Assembly (NCBI GenBank): GCA_023228765.1
Contig: JALOAM010000199.1
Coordinates: 1-5,133, forward strand
Source: Dehalococcoidia bacterium
GTDB taxonomy: Bacteria > Chloroflexota > Dehalococcoidia > UBA2979
Reading direction: 5' to 3'
Length of the DNA: 5,133 bases
In this document: positions 1 to 5,133 of the stretch, in pieces
Layout: the number at the start of each line of letters is the position of its first letter
How positions within the stretch are numbered: the stretch's first letter is position 1
Program-made: the position numbers and the translations under genes
Notes under the pieces: model-generated
The model's input: the letters and a program-made list of their open reading frames with translations, nothing else
The model's database searches: none
Told to the model about the DNA's origin: nothing

Positions 1-858
1 GCCAACGACGAGGTCCGCGCCGGCGTCGATCGCGGCGCGCGCGAGTTCCTGCTGTCGGGCCGTGACCTGGTGCGTGTACTCCGTCCCCATGTGCAGCGTC
101 ACCACGACGAAGTCCAGCTCGGGCTGGCCACCCTCGGCAGCGCGCAGGGCGCGCACGTCGTGGGTGATCGCCTCGACGCTCGCGCGGGAGACGCCGCCCG
201 AGGGGCCAGCCGCGAAGATCGTCTCGCCGATGTCGCTGTAGCCGAGGAACCCGATCGAGGGCCCGCCATCGACGGAGGTGACCACGGCGCCGCGCGCCTC
301 GGCCTCGGAGCGGCCGGCACCGAAGCGGGCGATACCGTGCTGGTCGAGGGTGTCGAGCGTGCGCTCCAGCCCGATGAGGCCATAGTCCGTGGCGTGGTTG
401 TTCGAGAGGCTGACGCCCCACGCCGGCACGTCGAGGAGCCCGATGGCGAGCTCTGGCGCGGTCGCGAACTGGTACATCTTGTCGAGTGGCACCCCCACGT
501 CCGTGAACGTCCCTTCGAGGTTCATCACCACGAGGTCGACCCCCTCGAAGAGCGGTTGCGCCGCCTCGAACGGGTAGCCGGAGCTGACGGTCTGCATCGC
601 GTACTCGACGTCACGGTCGAGCATCACGTCGCCCGTGAATGCCACGGTCAGCGTCGATGGCGGCGGGGGCGGCGTGGCCGTCGGGGACGGGGTCGCCAAG
701 GGCGTGCCGACTGAGGTGGGAGTGCTGCTCGCGACGCGCATGCCCTCGGGCAGGCCGCTCCCGTCACTGCACGCGGCGAGGGCGAGCGTGACGAGGACCA
801 CCGCGAGCGCAAGCGGGGCCGCGAGGGCACCAGGACCGAACGGGCCGAGGCGGCGCAG
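1..858 (-). CDS. CapA-family lipoprotein (PGA_cap metallophosphatase-like fold), C-terminus beyond the window
   Basis: Partial gene: 286 codons are visible and the reading frame is still open at position 1. The N-terminus has two arginines, a hydrophobic run and a lipobox (LALAAC, Cys30), so the product is probably a membrane-anchored lipoprotein. Residues 43-69 are a Pro/Thr/Ser-rich tether. From about residue 70 the CapA (poly-gamma-glutamate synthesis) family pattern appears: TGDVML (75-80), NLEG (113-116), SNNHATDYG (152-160) and HMGTEY (256-261). The family usually has HWG in the last motif, so Trp is Met here. The visible part stops at GADLVVG, just before the expected His-rich GHHPH motif. 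The chosen start is CTG, because no ATG, GTG or TTG lies in frame near the AGGAGG site 7 nt upstream; the first in-frame GTG (codon 20) would leave only ten residues before the lipobox Cys. It lies 2 nt after the phosphotriesterase stop, so coupling is likely. CapA relatives act in capsule or cell-envelope polymer metabolism, but many have no known function. Family confidence is high; function is open. Confidence 0.88.
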   Translation of the reverse strand, partial: MRRLGPFGPGALAAPLALAVVLVTLALAACSDGSGLPEGMRVASSTPTSVGTPLATPSPTATPPPPPSTLTVAFTGDVMLDRDVEYAMQTVSSGYPFEAAQPLFEGVDLVVMNLEGTFTDVGVPLDKMYQFATAPELAIGLLDVPAWGVSLSNNHATDYGLIGLERTLDTLDQHGIARFGAGRSEAEARGAVVTSVDGGPSIGFLGYSDIGETIFAAGPSGGVSRASVEAITHDVRALRAAEGGQPELDFVVVTLHMGTEYTHQVTARQQELARAAIDAGADLVVG

Positions 859-860
859 GA

Positions 861-1859
861 TTACCCCTCCTGTGTCGCACCCTTCTGCGATGCGGCGGCC
901 TCGAACGTAGCGCGGATGGAGCCGACGAGCATGGCGTCGATGTCGGCCTCGGAGGCGCCGTGATCGCGGAGCCACGGGACTTCGACCTCGGGGACCAGGG
1001 TCCAGCACTGCGGGCGGGGGGTGTCGTTCCAGCGGCCCCAGAAGCCGGCGGGCTGGGCGTCGTGGCCGAGGGAGACCTGCTCCGCATACCCGGCCTGCGC
1101 GAGGGCGAGCGCGAGGCCGCCGCGCGTGGCGACGTACTCCGGATCGTCCGAGAAGAAGCGGTCCAGGCCGAGGTTGGCGCCACGCTTCGCGATGCTCGTG
1201 AGGTAGGCGAGGTCCGTGGTGTCGTTTGAGTGGCCGATGGTGACGGCGCGGGGCGTGACGCCCTCGTCCTCGAAGATGTCCATCAGCGGCGTGCCCAGCT
1301 CGTCGGTGGCGAGGGTGTGGCACGAGATCGGGACACCCGTGGCCTTCGAGGCGCGCGCCGCGCCGCGGGCGACCTTCTCCATCGCCGCGCGGACGGGCAT
1401 GCGGCCCTCGGTCAGGCGCGCCTCCATGTCCCACGCGAGCTTGATGATGCCGGCCTTCGGCCCGTCGCCGTCGATGCCCTCCTCGATCTCGACGATGAAG
1501 CGCTGGGCGATCTCGTCCTCGCTCCACATCCAGAAGTAGGGCGGCACCCAGCGGTAGCAGCCGGTGGCACACACGATGTTGACCCCGTGCTCCTCGTGCC
1601 GCTCCGCGACCGCATCGAACAGCCACGCCTGCCGCCCGAGGTCGAACGGGGTGAGGTCGATGATCGTGTCGATGCCGGACTGGCGGACGCGCGCGAGCGC
1701 GGCGACGGAGCGCTCCACCATCTCCGCGCGGCGCTCCGCCCCCATCATCCCGGGGATGCGCTCCATCCCGGCGGCGCCGGTGGTGAGGTGTTCGTGCGAC
1801 AACGTCCGCCCGAGGTCGGCGCCGTCGATGGGGCCACGGATCGTGTTCACGGCAGTCAT
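861..1859 (-). CDS. Phosphotriesterase-family metal-dependent hydrolase (amidohydrolase superfamily)
   Basis: A 332-residue protein, close to the usual length of the phosphotriesterase family (about 310-350). All expected binuclear metal ligands are visible: the HEH pair (His22, His24) in the first strand, Lys140 in GIIKLAWD (expected to be carboxylated and to bridge the metals), His181 in ISCHTLATDELG, His210 in TIGHSNDTTDLAYL, and Asp267 in SLGHDAQ. An aromatic-rich stretch (CYRWVPPYFWMW, 101-112) sits where family members shape the substrate pocket. The usual C-terminal NPxR-like motif appears as VGSIRATFE, with Ser in place of Asn. There is no signal peptide, so the protein is probably cytoplasmic. 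Family members include aryldialkylphosphatases, lactonases and other ester or amide hydrolases; the substrate cannot be told from this sequence. The ATG at 1859 is chosen because GAGGAG lies 8 nt upstream. The frame stays open upstream to 2477, but that part overlaps the M28-like gene and crosses a repeat array. Confidence 0.93.
   Translation of the reverse strand: MTAVNTIRGPIDGADLGRTLSHEHLTTGAAGMERIPGMMGAERRAEMVERSVAALARVRQSGIDTIIDLTPFDLGRQAWLFDAVAERHEEHGVNIVCATGCYRWVPPYFWMWSEDEIAQRFIVEIEEGIDGDGPKAGIIKLAWDMEARLTEGRMPVRAAMEKVARGAARASKATGVPISCHTLATDELGTPLMDIFEDEGVTPRAVTIGHSNDTTDLAYLTSIAKRGANLGLDRFFSDDPEYVATRGGLALALAQAGYAEQVSLGHDAQPAGFWGRWNDTPRPQCWTLVPEVEVPWLRDHGASEADIDAMLVGSIRATFEAAASQKGATQEG
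866..871 (-). promoter_or_regulatory. Shine-Dalgarno site that fixes the CTG start of the CapA gene
   Basis: The minus strand reads AGGAGG here, followed by a 7-nt gap to CTG at 858-856. The site lies inside the last codons of the phosphotriesterase gene (CAG GAG GGG TAA). Ribosomes finishing that gene would therefore sit on this site, which suggests translational coupling. No standard start codon lies in the CapA frame at a workable distance. Confidence 0.7.
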
Positions 1860-1867
1860 CGGTCGCT

Positions 1868-1873
1868 CTCCTC
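1868..1873 (-). promoter_or_regulatory. Shine-Dalgarno site of the phosphotriesterase gene, abutting the repeat array
   Basis: GAGGAG on the minus strand, 8 nt before ATG at 1859-1857. It decides the start within a much longer open frame. Its upstream base directly touches the last unit of the 15-bp repeat array, so changes in copy number would leave the site itself intact but alter the leader in front of it. Confidence 0.75.
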
Positions 1874-1933
1874 GCGTTGCGTTGCTGGGCGTTGCGTTAC
1901 TGGGCGTTGCGTTGCTGGGCGTTGCGTTGCTGA
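1874..1933 (-). repeat. Tandem array of four 15-bp direct repeats
   Basis: The plus-strand unit is GCGTTGCGTTGCTGG. Units lie at 1874-1888, 1889-1903, 1904-1918 and 1919-1933. Units 1 and 3 are identical, unit 2 has one G-to-A change, and unit 4 differs only in its final base. Each unit is itself built from two GCGTT pentamers plus GCTGG. The array fills 60 of the 95 nt between the M28-like and phosphotriesterase genes. On the coding strand each unit reads CCAGCAACGCAACGC. The unit is not self-complementary, so no obvious hairpin forms. It could be an untranslated leader element, a binding-site array or simple replication slippage. Confidence 0.95.
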
Positions 1934-1954
1934 TCGGGCTAAGAACTCGTGTCG

Positions 1955-3184
1955 TCAGGCCTCGGGTAGGTCGAGCATCCCCTGGAGGACCGTCCACGCA
2001 GCCTGCCCCCAGCGGGCGACGCTCTCGGCGTCCACGGCCTTCTCGACGGTGTCCTGCGGCGAATGGAAGTAGCGGTGCCCGCCGAGGAAGGTGACGTACC
2101 GGCCGCCGCCCTCCGCGATGTTGCGCGCTTCCCCGCCGCCGGGGTTGCCCACCTCGAACACGCTGACCGCGTCGAGGTCCACGCCAACGTCGCGGACCGC
2201 GCTCGTGGCGAGGGCGTGGAGGTGCTCGTCGGACGCGCCGAGGCGGGCGTTCGGGTACCTCGCCCCGATCGACGCGCCGAGGTGGAGCCACGCAGCGGAC
2301 TGCTTCACGATGCCGTGGCGGTTCGCCAGGTAGTGGAACAGGCCCTGGTGGTGCAGCTCGTGCCCGGACGAGGCGACGAAGTGGACCGACCGCCGGGGCG
2401 AGGCGGCCCGAGCGGCTTCGGTGAGTGCGAGCCAGATGGCGATGCCGCCGCCGCGCTCCGCGGCGCAGGTGAACCACCCGGACTTCGGGGTCATCACCAC
2501 CACCGGGGCGAGGCCCTCCTCGGACCCCTCGACGGTGGCGACCACGTTGGTCGCGTTCGACTGGAGGCGTTCGCCGTCCACCTCGAGCGTGGCTTCGGTA
2601 CCGCCCATCACGAGGGCGGCGCCGAGGCGGCGGGCGTCCTTCGCCGAGACCTGGAGGACGGGGAGGTTGAACGGGGTCTTGATGTGCTCCGCGTTGCGGA
2701 GGATGACCTCGCCCTCCGGGTCGCCCGAGGGCACGACCACCCCGACGACACCCTGCTCCTCCAGTTCCTGGTAGTGCTTCAGCGCCATCGGCGCGGTCCA
2801 GCGCGCGTCACCGCGCACGGCCGAGGTGGCGACGACGATCTTGCCGAAGGGGTCGGGGTCCGTGTCCTCGCAGAGCTCGCCCTCGATGCCGCCGAAGGCG
2901 GTGAAGCCGCCGTCGTACATGGGGACGCCCTCGATCGTGCCGTCGGGCCACGTGAGGCGCGCGCGCCGGTACTCGACGCGAGGGAACTTGAACCGCTCGA
3001 GGTCTGCCGAGACGCCTACCTCGGCGAGGGTGTCGCGCAGCCACGCGCTCGTGAGGTCGTCGCCCTCCCAGCCGGTGCGGTGGATGCCGAAGCCCTCGTA
3101 GGCGCGGATGCGCTCCTCGATGACCGACGGAGCGAGGCCCCCCGGGGCGCCCTGAGTGGTGTCCGGCACAGTCGTGTCTGGCAC
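1955..3184 (-). CDS. PA-domain, M28 peptidase-like protein with an altered metal site
   Basis: A 409-residue protein. Residues about 20-90 form an N-terminal region, about 95-200 resemble a protease-associated (PA) domain (GKIVVATSAV, then EEQGVVGVVVPSG, then LPVLQVSAKDARRL), and about 212-405 resemble an M28 aminopeptidase domain starting at NVVATVEG. The metal site is unusual. The usual HxD motif is replaced by MTPKSGW (231-237), the GAxDN aspartate position by Glu243, the catalytic EE pair by His275-Glu276 in SSGHELHHQGL, and the later Asp by His301 (WLHLGA). Glu276 and the C-terminal His374 in YFHSPQDT remain. It may be a pseudoenzyme or a subfamily with different metal binding. There is no signal peptide. 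The GTG start is supported by GAGGAG 5 nt upstream. The first ten residues carry a short duplication (PDTTVPDTT). It is the first gene of the probable three-gene minus-strand unit. The fold is fairly sure; peptidase activity is doubtful. Confidence 0.85.
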   Translation of the reverse strand: MPDTTVPDTTQGAPGGLAPSVIEERIRAYEGFGIHRTGWEGDDLTSAWLRDTLAEVGVSADLERFKFPRVEYRRARLTWPDGTIEGVPMYDGGFTAFGGIEGELCEDTDPDPFGKIVVATSAVRGDARWTAPMALKHYQELEEQGVVGVVVPSGDPEGEVILRNAEHIKTPFNLPVLQVSAKDARRLGAALVMGGTEATLEVDGERLQSNATNVVATVEGSEEGLAPVVVMTPKSGWFTCAAERGGGIAIWLALTEAARAASPRRSVHFVASSGHELHHQGLFHYLANRHGIVKQSAAWLHLGASIGARYPNARLGASDEHLHALATSAVRDVGVDLDAVSVFEVGNPGGGEARNIAEGGGRYVTFLGGHRYFHSPQDTVEKAVDAESVARWGQAAWTVLQGMLDLPEA

Positions 3185-3189
3185 GCGCG

Positions 3190-3195
3190 CTCCTC
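3190..3195 (-). promoter_or_regulatory. Shine-Dalgarno site of the M28-like gene (GTG start)
   Basis: GAGGAG on the minus strand with a 5-nt gap to GTG at 3184-3182. It supports this GTG over the in-frame GTG at codon 6, which has no comparable site in front of it. Confidence 0.7.
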
Positions 3196-3234
3196 GTCAG
3201 ATCGGTGTTGCTCAGGCGGTGCAGTCTGGCGCGA

Positions 3235-3264
3235 GGAGTACGCCCGCGGGGTGTCGCGCGTCAA
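3235..3264 (-). promoter_or_regulatory. Possible sigma-70-type promoter for the minus-strand gene cluster
   Basis: On the minus strand TTGACG (3264-3259) matches five of six bases of the -35 consensus. After 18 nt, TACTCC (3240-3235) is a weak -10 candidate that matches mainly at its first two bases. It would start transcription about 45 nt upstream of the GTG start of the M28-like gene. The -35 box is good but the -10 box is poor, so this is tentative. The region is intergenic and divergent, so a promoter is expected somewhere here. Confidence 0.3.
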
Positions 3265-3335
3265 CCGTGCGGTACGGGGCGCCTCGGGTGGGTGCGAGTG
3301 AGGGGATTCCCGAACGGCGCAGTAATCGAGCGCGT

Positions 3336-3341
3336 TACACT
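3336..3341 (+). promoter_or_regulatory. Possible -10 box for the matrixin-like gene
   Basis: TACACT lies 35 nt upstream of the GTG start in an otherwise GC-rich intergenic region and matches four of six bases of TATAAT. No convincing -35 box stands 16-18 nt upstream. It is listed only because a divergent promoter for the plus-strand gene must lie in this 192-nt gap and this is its best candidate. Confidence 0.22.
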
Positions 3342-3365
3342 GACAGACCCACTTCGCCTCGCTCC

Positions 3366-3371
3366 GAGGAG
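3366..3371 (+). promoter_or_regulatory. Shine-Dalgarno site of the matrixin-like gene (GTG start)
   Basis: GAGGAG with a 5-nt gap to GTG at 3377. It supports the GTG start, which places two arginines and a hydrophobic stretch correctly for a signal peptide. Confidence 0.7.
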
Positions 3372-3376
3372 CAGTT

Positions 3377-5041
3377 GTGCGCCGGATTCCCCTTCACCGC
3401 GCGCTGTCGAGCGCAGCCGCGATCTCCCTGTTCGGCGCTGCTGTCGGCCTCGCGTTCGTCTCCACCTCGGGCATCGCTGCCGCCGAGGCCCCGCGTGAGG
3501 CCGAGGGCGTCCCGGCGGGCTGGGTGCCGTACGACGGTGGGGAGCTCCTCGAACCGACCACGCTGTCCGGCTCGACGCCGCTCGAACTGGCGATCGACTT
3601 CTTCACCAGCGGCTCGCCGGCCGTGAAGTGGCGCACGGACAACAACCCGCTGGTCACGCTCTGCAGCGCGCAGCAGAATCGTCCCGCTGGCATCACCGCC
3701 GAGGAGTTCCGCGACGCGATCACTCTCGGCGTCGAGGTGTGGAGCCACGCCGAGTCGGCCATCGGCATCGAGTACGTCGGCGACTGCGCCTCGACCTCGT
3801 GGAGCGAGAACAACGGTCGCAACGAGATCGGCTGGGACGACGGCCGCAACGTGGTGCGGAGCCCGGCGGCCGGTGTCACCTTCGGGCGGTGGGCGGACCG
3901 CTTCTTCTCGCGTGACTTCCAGGAGACGGACATTGTCCTGGACCATGAGTTGAACGTGCCCCAGGCCTGCCTGAACAGCGTGGTCGCGCACGAACTCGGC
4001 CACGCGCTCGGTCTCGGGCACAGCGACGTCGTCGGTGACCTCATGTACCGCTCGTTCGACCCCGGCAACCCGGCCACGTGTCCCGGCCGTCCCACCGCCT
4101 CCGAGGTCAACGTGCTGCGCAGCCTGTACGGCCCCAATCGCGCGCCCTCGATCACCGGGTCCCAGCTCGACCATGCCGTCGGCGCGGGGACGCGCGCCTC
4201 GGTGACGGTGACGGCCACGGATCCCGAGGGTGACGACATCACCTATACGTGGACGCAGACCTCGGGCACCTCGGTCGCCTTCAACGTGTCCGGTGGCACG
4301 ATCCTGTTCGATGCGCCCGCCGACCGAGGCGTCATGCTCCGCTTCCGTGTCACCGCGCGCGACGAGTACCTCCACGCCGCCACCGCCGAGGTGGTCGTGC
4401 GGGTGATCGACGCGGACGCGCCGCCGGCGGAAGCGCCATACCTCGAAGGGCTCCGCGTTTCCTCCGACGGTGACCGGCTGGCACTGAAGTTCACCGAGGT
4501 CGCAGGCGCGACGACGTACCGCTACTGCGCGACCCCAACCGCGTTCTCGAACCCCTCGTGCCAGACGGTGCCCTCCCCGCAGGGCGAGATCACCTGGGAC
4601 ACCGTGCTCACGACCGCCGCGCCGCAGGGCGAGACGTTGCGCGTCGTGACGACGGGCCTGCGGGACGTGAAGGTGCAGGCCTGCAACGAGGAGGGCTGCG
4701 TGCAGGACGACGCCACGCAGATCCTCGCGGGTGGCCTGCGCTGGGCGGCACACCGGGTGGACTACGACTACTTCGCGATGACGCAGGACCTCGGCAGCTC
4801 GATGTTCACGATCGCGCTCGTGCAGAACATGACGGGGACCGCGCGGGAGTTCTCGCTCTACTCCGGCACGGAGGAGGACCCGACGCGGACGCTGATGCTG
4901 AAGTGCGGCAGGATGATGCCCGGGGACGTGTGCGTCGGCTTCCTCGCGCCGGGCGACCGCGGGCATGGCACCCACGTCACGATCCGCAGCGAGGGCACCC
5001 GTACCGCTCCGGCGATCGAGAACCGCATCCGCGTCCGCTAG
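3377..5041 (+). CDS. Secreted matrixin-like zinc metalloprotease with PKD/cadherin-like and FN3-like domains
   Basis: A 554-residue precursor. An N-terminal signal peptide is clear: MRR, a hydrophobic stretch (about 11-30) and a likely cleavage site after AAA (residue 36). The catalytic domain spans about 65-255. It has the metzincin zinc motif HELGHALGLGH (205-215: His205, His209 and His215 as ligands, Glu206 as catalytic base) and a Met-turn LMY with Met223, as in matrixins (M10-like). Residues about 257-345 look like a PKD or cadherin-like beta-sandwich (TVTATDPEGDDITYTW, then LRFRVTARDE). Residues about 352-447 resemble a fibronectin type III domain. The C-terminal part (450-554) is not recognised. 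Ten cysteines in the whole protein fit disulfides in an extracellular product. No cysteine-switch propeptide is evident. It is transcribed divergently from the minus-strand cluster. The role is probably breakdown of extracellular protein, but the substrate is unknown. The accessory domain names are judged by eye and less certain than the protease. Confidence 0.92.
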   Translation: MRRIPLHRALSSAAAISLFGAAVGLAFVSTSGIAAAEAPREAEGVPAGWVPYDGGELLEPTTLSGSTPLELAIDFFTSGSPAVKWRTDNNPLVTLCSAQQNRPAGITAEEFRDAITLGVEVWSHAESAIGIEYVGDCASTSWSENNGRNEIGWDDGRNVVRSPAAGVTFGRWADRFFSRDFQETDIVLDHELNVPQACLNSVVAHELGHALGLGHSDVVGDLMYRSFDPGNPATCPGRPTASEVNVLRSLYGPNRAPSITGSQLDHAVGAGTRASVTVTATDPEGDDITYTWTQTSGTSVAFNVSGGTILFDAPADRGVMLRFRVTARDEYLHAATAEVVVRVIDADAPPAEAPYLEGLRVSSDGDRLALKFTEVAGATTYRYCATPTAFSNPSCQTVPSPQGEITWDTVLTTAAPQGETLRVVTTGLRDVKVQACNEEGCVQDDATQILAGGLRWAAHRVDYDYFAMTQDLGSSMFTIALVQNMTGTAREFSLYSGTEEDPTRTLMLKCGRMMPGDVCVGFLAPGDRGHGTHVTIRSEGTRTAPAIENRIRVR

Positions 5042-5056
5042 CTGTGACATCCACAG
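5042..5056. repeat. Short perfect inverted repeat just after the matrixin stop codon
   Basis: CTGTG, a 5-nt centre (ACATC), then CACAG, beginning one base after the TAG stop. The 5-bp stem is too short to be a strong hairpin and no T-run follows. It could be a small operator-like site or chance. Confidence 0.35.
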
Positions 5057-5084
5057 AGGTTGTTAGCACGGAGTGATTAAAGGG

Positions 5085-5133
5085 GACCTCCCGGGGAAGG
5101 TGTGGTTACCAGGCCAACCACCCCCAGGAGGTC
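5085..5133 (+). terminator. Long imperfect hairpin downstream of the matrixin gene, possible terminator
   Basis: The outer arms GACCTCC (5085-5091) and GGAGGTC (5127-5133) are perfectly complementary. Inside them GGTGTGGTT (5099-5107) pairs with AACCACCCC (5116-5124) with one mismatch, leaving an 8-nt loop and an asymmetric internal loop. The structure starts 43 nt after the stop codon, where a terminator would be expected. The window ends at the last paired base, so a following T-run cannot be checked and the outer stem may be longer. It could also be part of a structured RNA or a repeat element. Confidence 0.5.

Noticed and set aside
70..714. 214-codon plus-strand open frame opposite the CapA gene
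   Set aside because: The minus strand holds the CapA motifs and a lipoprotein signal. This frame is Arg/Glu/His-rich and ends in a run of Arg and Gly typical of reverse translation of a Pro/Thr-rich tether.
1874..1933. CRISPR array
   Set aside because: The 15-bp units are directly adjacent with no spacers, so this is a plain tandem repeat.
1230..2072. 280-codon plus-strand open frame opposite the phosphotriesterase gene
   Set aside because: It crosses the gene end, the repeat array and the start of the next gene in antisense, with no domain signal.
1860..2477. N-terminal extension of the phosphotriesterase frame (538 codons in total), including a repeated NATPS peptide from the 15-bp array
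   Set aside because: Most of it overlaps the well-supported M28-like gene in another frame, its residues are Arg/Pro-rich shadow sequence, and a good Shine-Dalgarno site precedes the ATG at 1859.
2063..3301. 412-codon plus-strand open frame opposite the M28-like gene
   Set aside because: It is an antisense shadow: no recognisable motif, biased composition, and the minus strand has a coherent PA/M28 domain pattern with a good start.
3335..5050. 571-codon minus-strand open frame opposite the matrixin-like gene
   Set aside because: Its composition (Arg, Ala, Val, Gly, His-rich, no motifs) is typical of an antisense shadow of a GC-rich gene, while the plus strand carries a full signal peptide and zinc-protease motif.

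Overview
This window is GC-rich, with G/C strongly preferred at third codon positions. It uses GTG starts and probably one CTG start, with strong GAGGAG or AGGAGG Shine-Dalgarno sites. This fits a high-GC bacterium. The Pro/Thr/Ser-rich tether behind the lipoprotein cysteine of the first gene and the mix of hydrolase families recall Chloroflexota (Dehalococcoidia-like) or actinobacterial genomes. That assignment is an inference, because no rRNA or marker gene is present.

Layout: three minus-strand genes run right to left. First comes a PA-domain/M28-peptidase-like protein (3184 to 1955), then after a 95-nt spacer a phosphotriesterase-family amidohydrolase (1859 to 861), then 2 nt later a CapA-family lipoprotein (858 to beyond position 1, truncated by the window edge). 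The last two are almost certainly translationally coupled, because the Shine-Dalgarno site of the CapA gene lies in the final codons of the phosphotriesterase gene. The 95-nt spacer holds four copies of a 15-bp direct repeat that ends exactly at the phosphotriesterase Shine-Dalgarno site. A 192-nt divergent intergenic region (3185-3376) separates this cluster from a plus-strand gene (3377-5041) for a secreted matrixin-like zinc metalloprotease with extra beta-sandwich-like domains. Behind it lie two inverted repeats; the larger one reaches the right edge of the window.

Functionally, all four proteins belong to hydrolase folds that usually bind metal: binuclear amidohydrolase, calcineurin-like CapA, M28 and metzincin. 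The phosphotriesterase and the matrixin keep their full metal-binding motifs, while the M28-like protein has lost most of its own. The three minus-strand genes look like one transcription unit, but no shared substrate can be read from the sequence. I found no CRISPR array, tRNA, rRNA, insertion sequence or phage gene. I do not see a clearly new defence or mobile system; the best leads are the repeat array, the altered M28 site and the CTG start.
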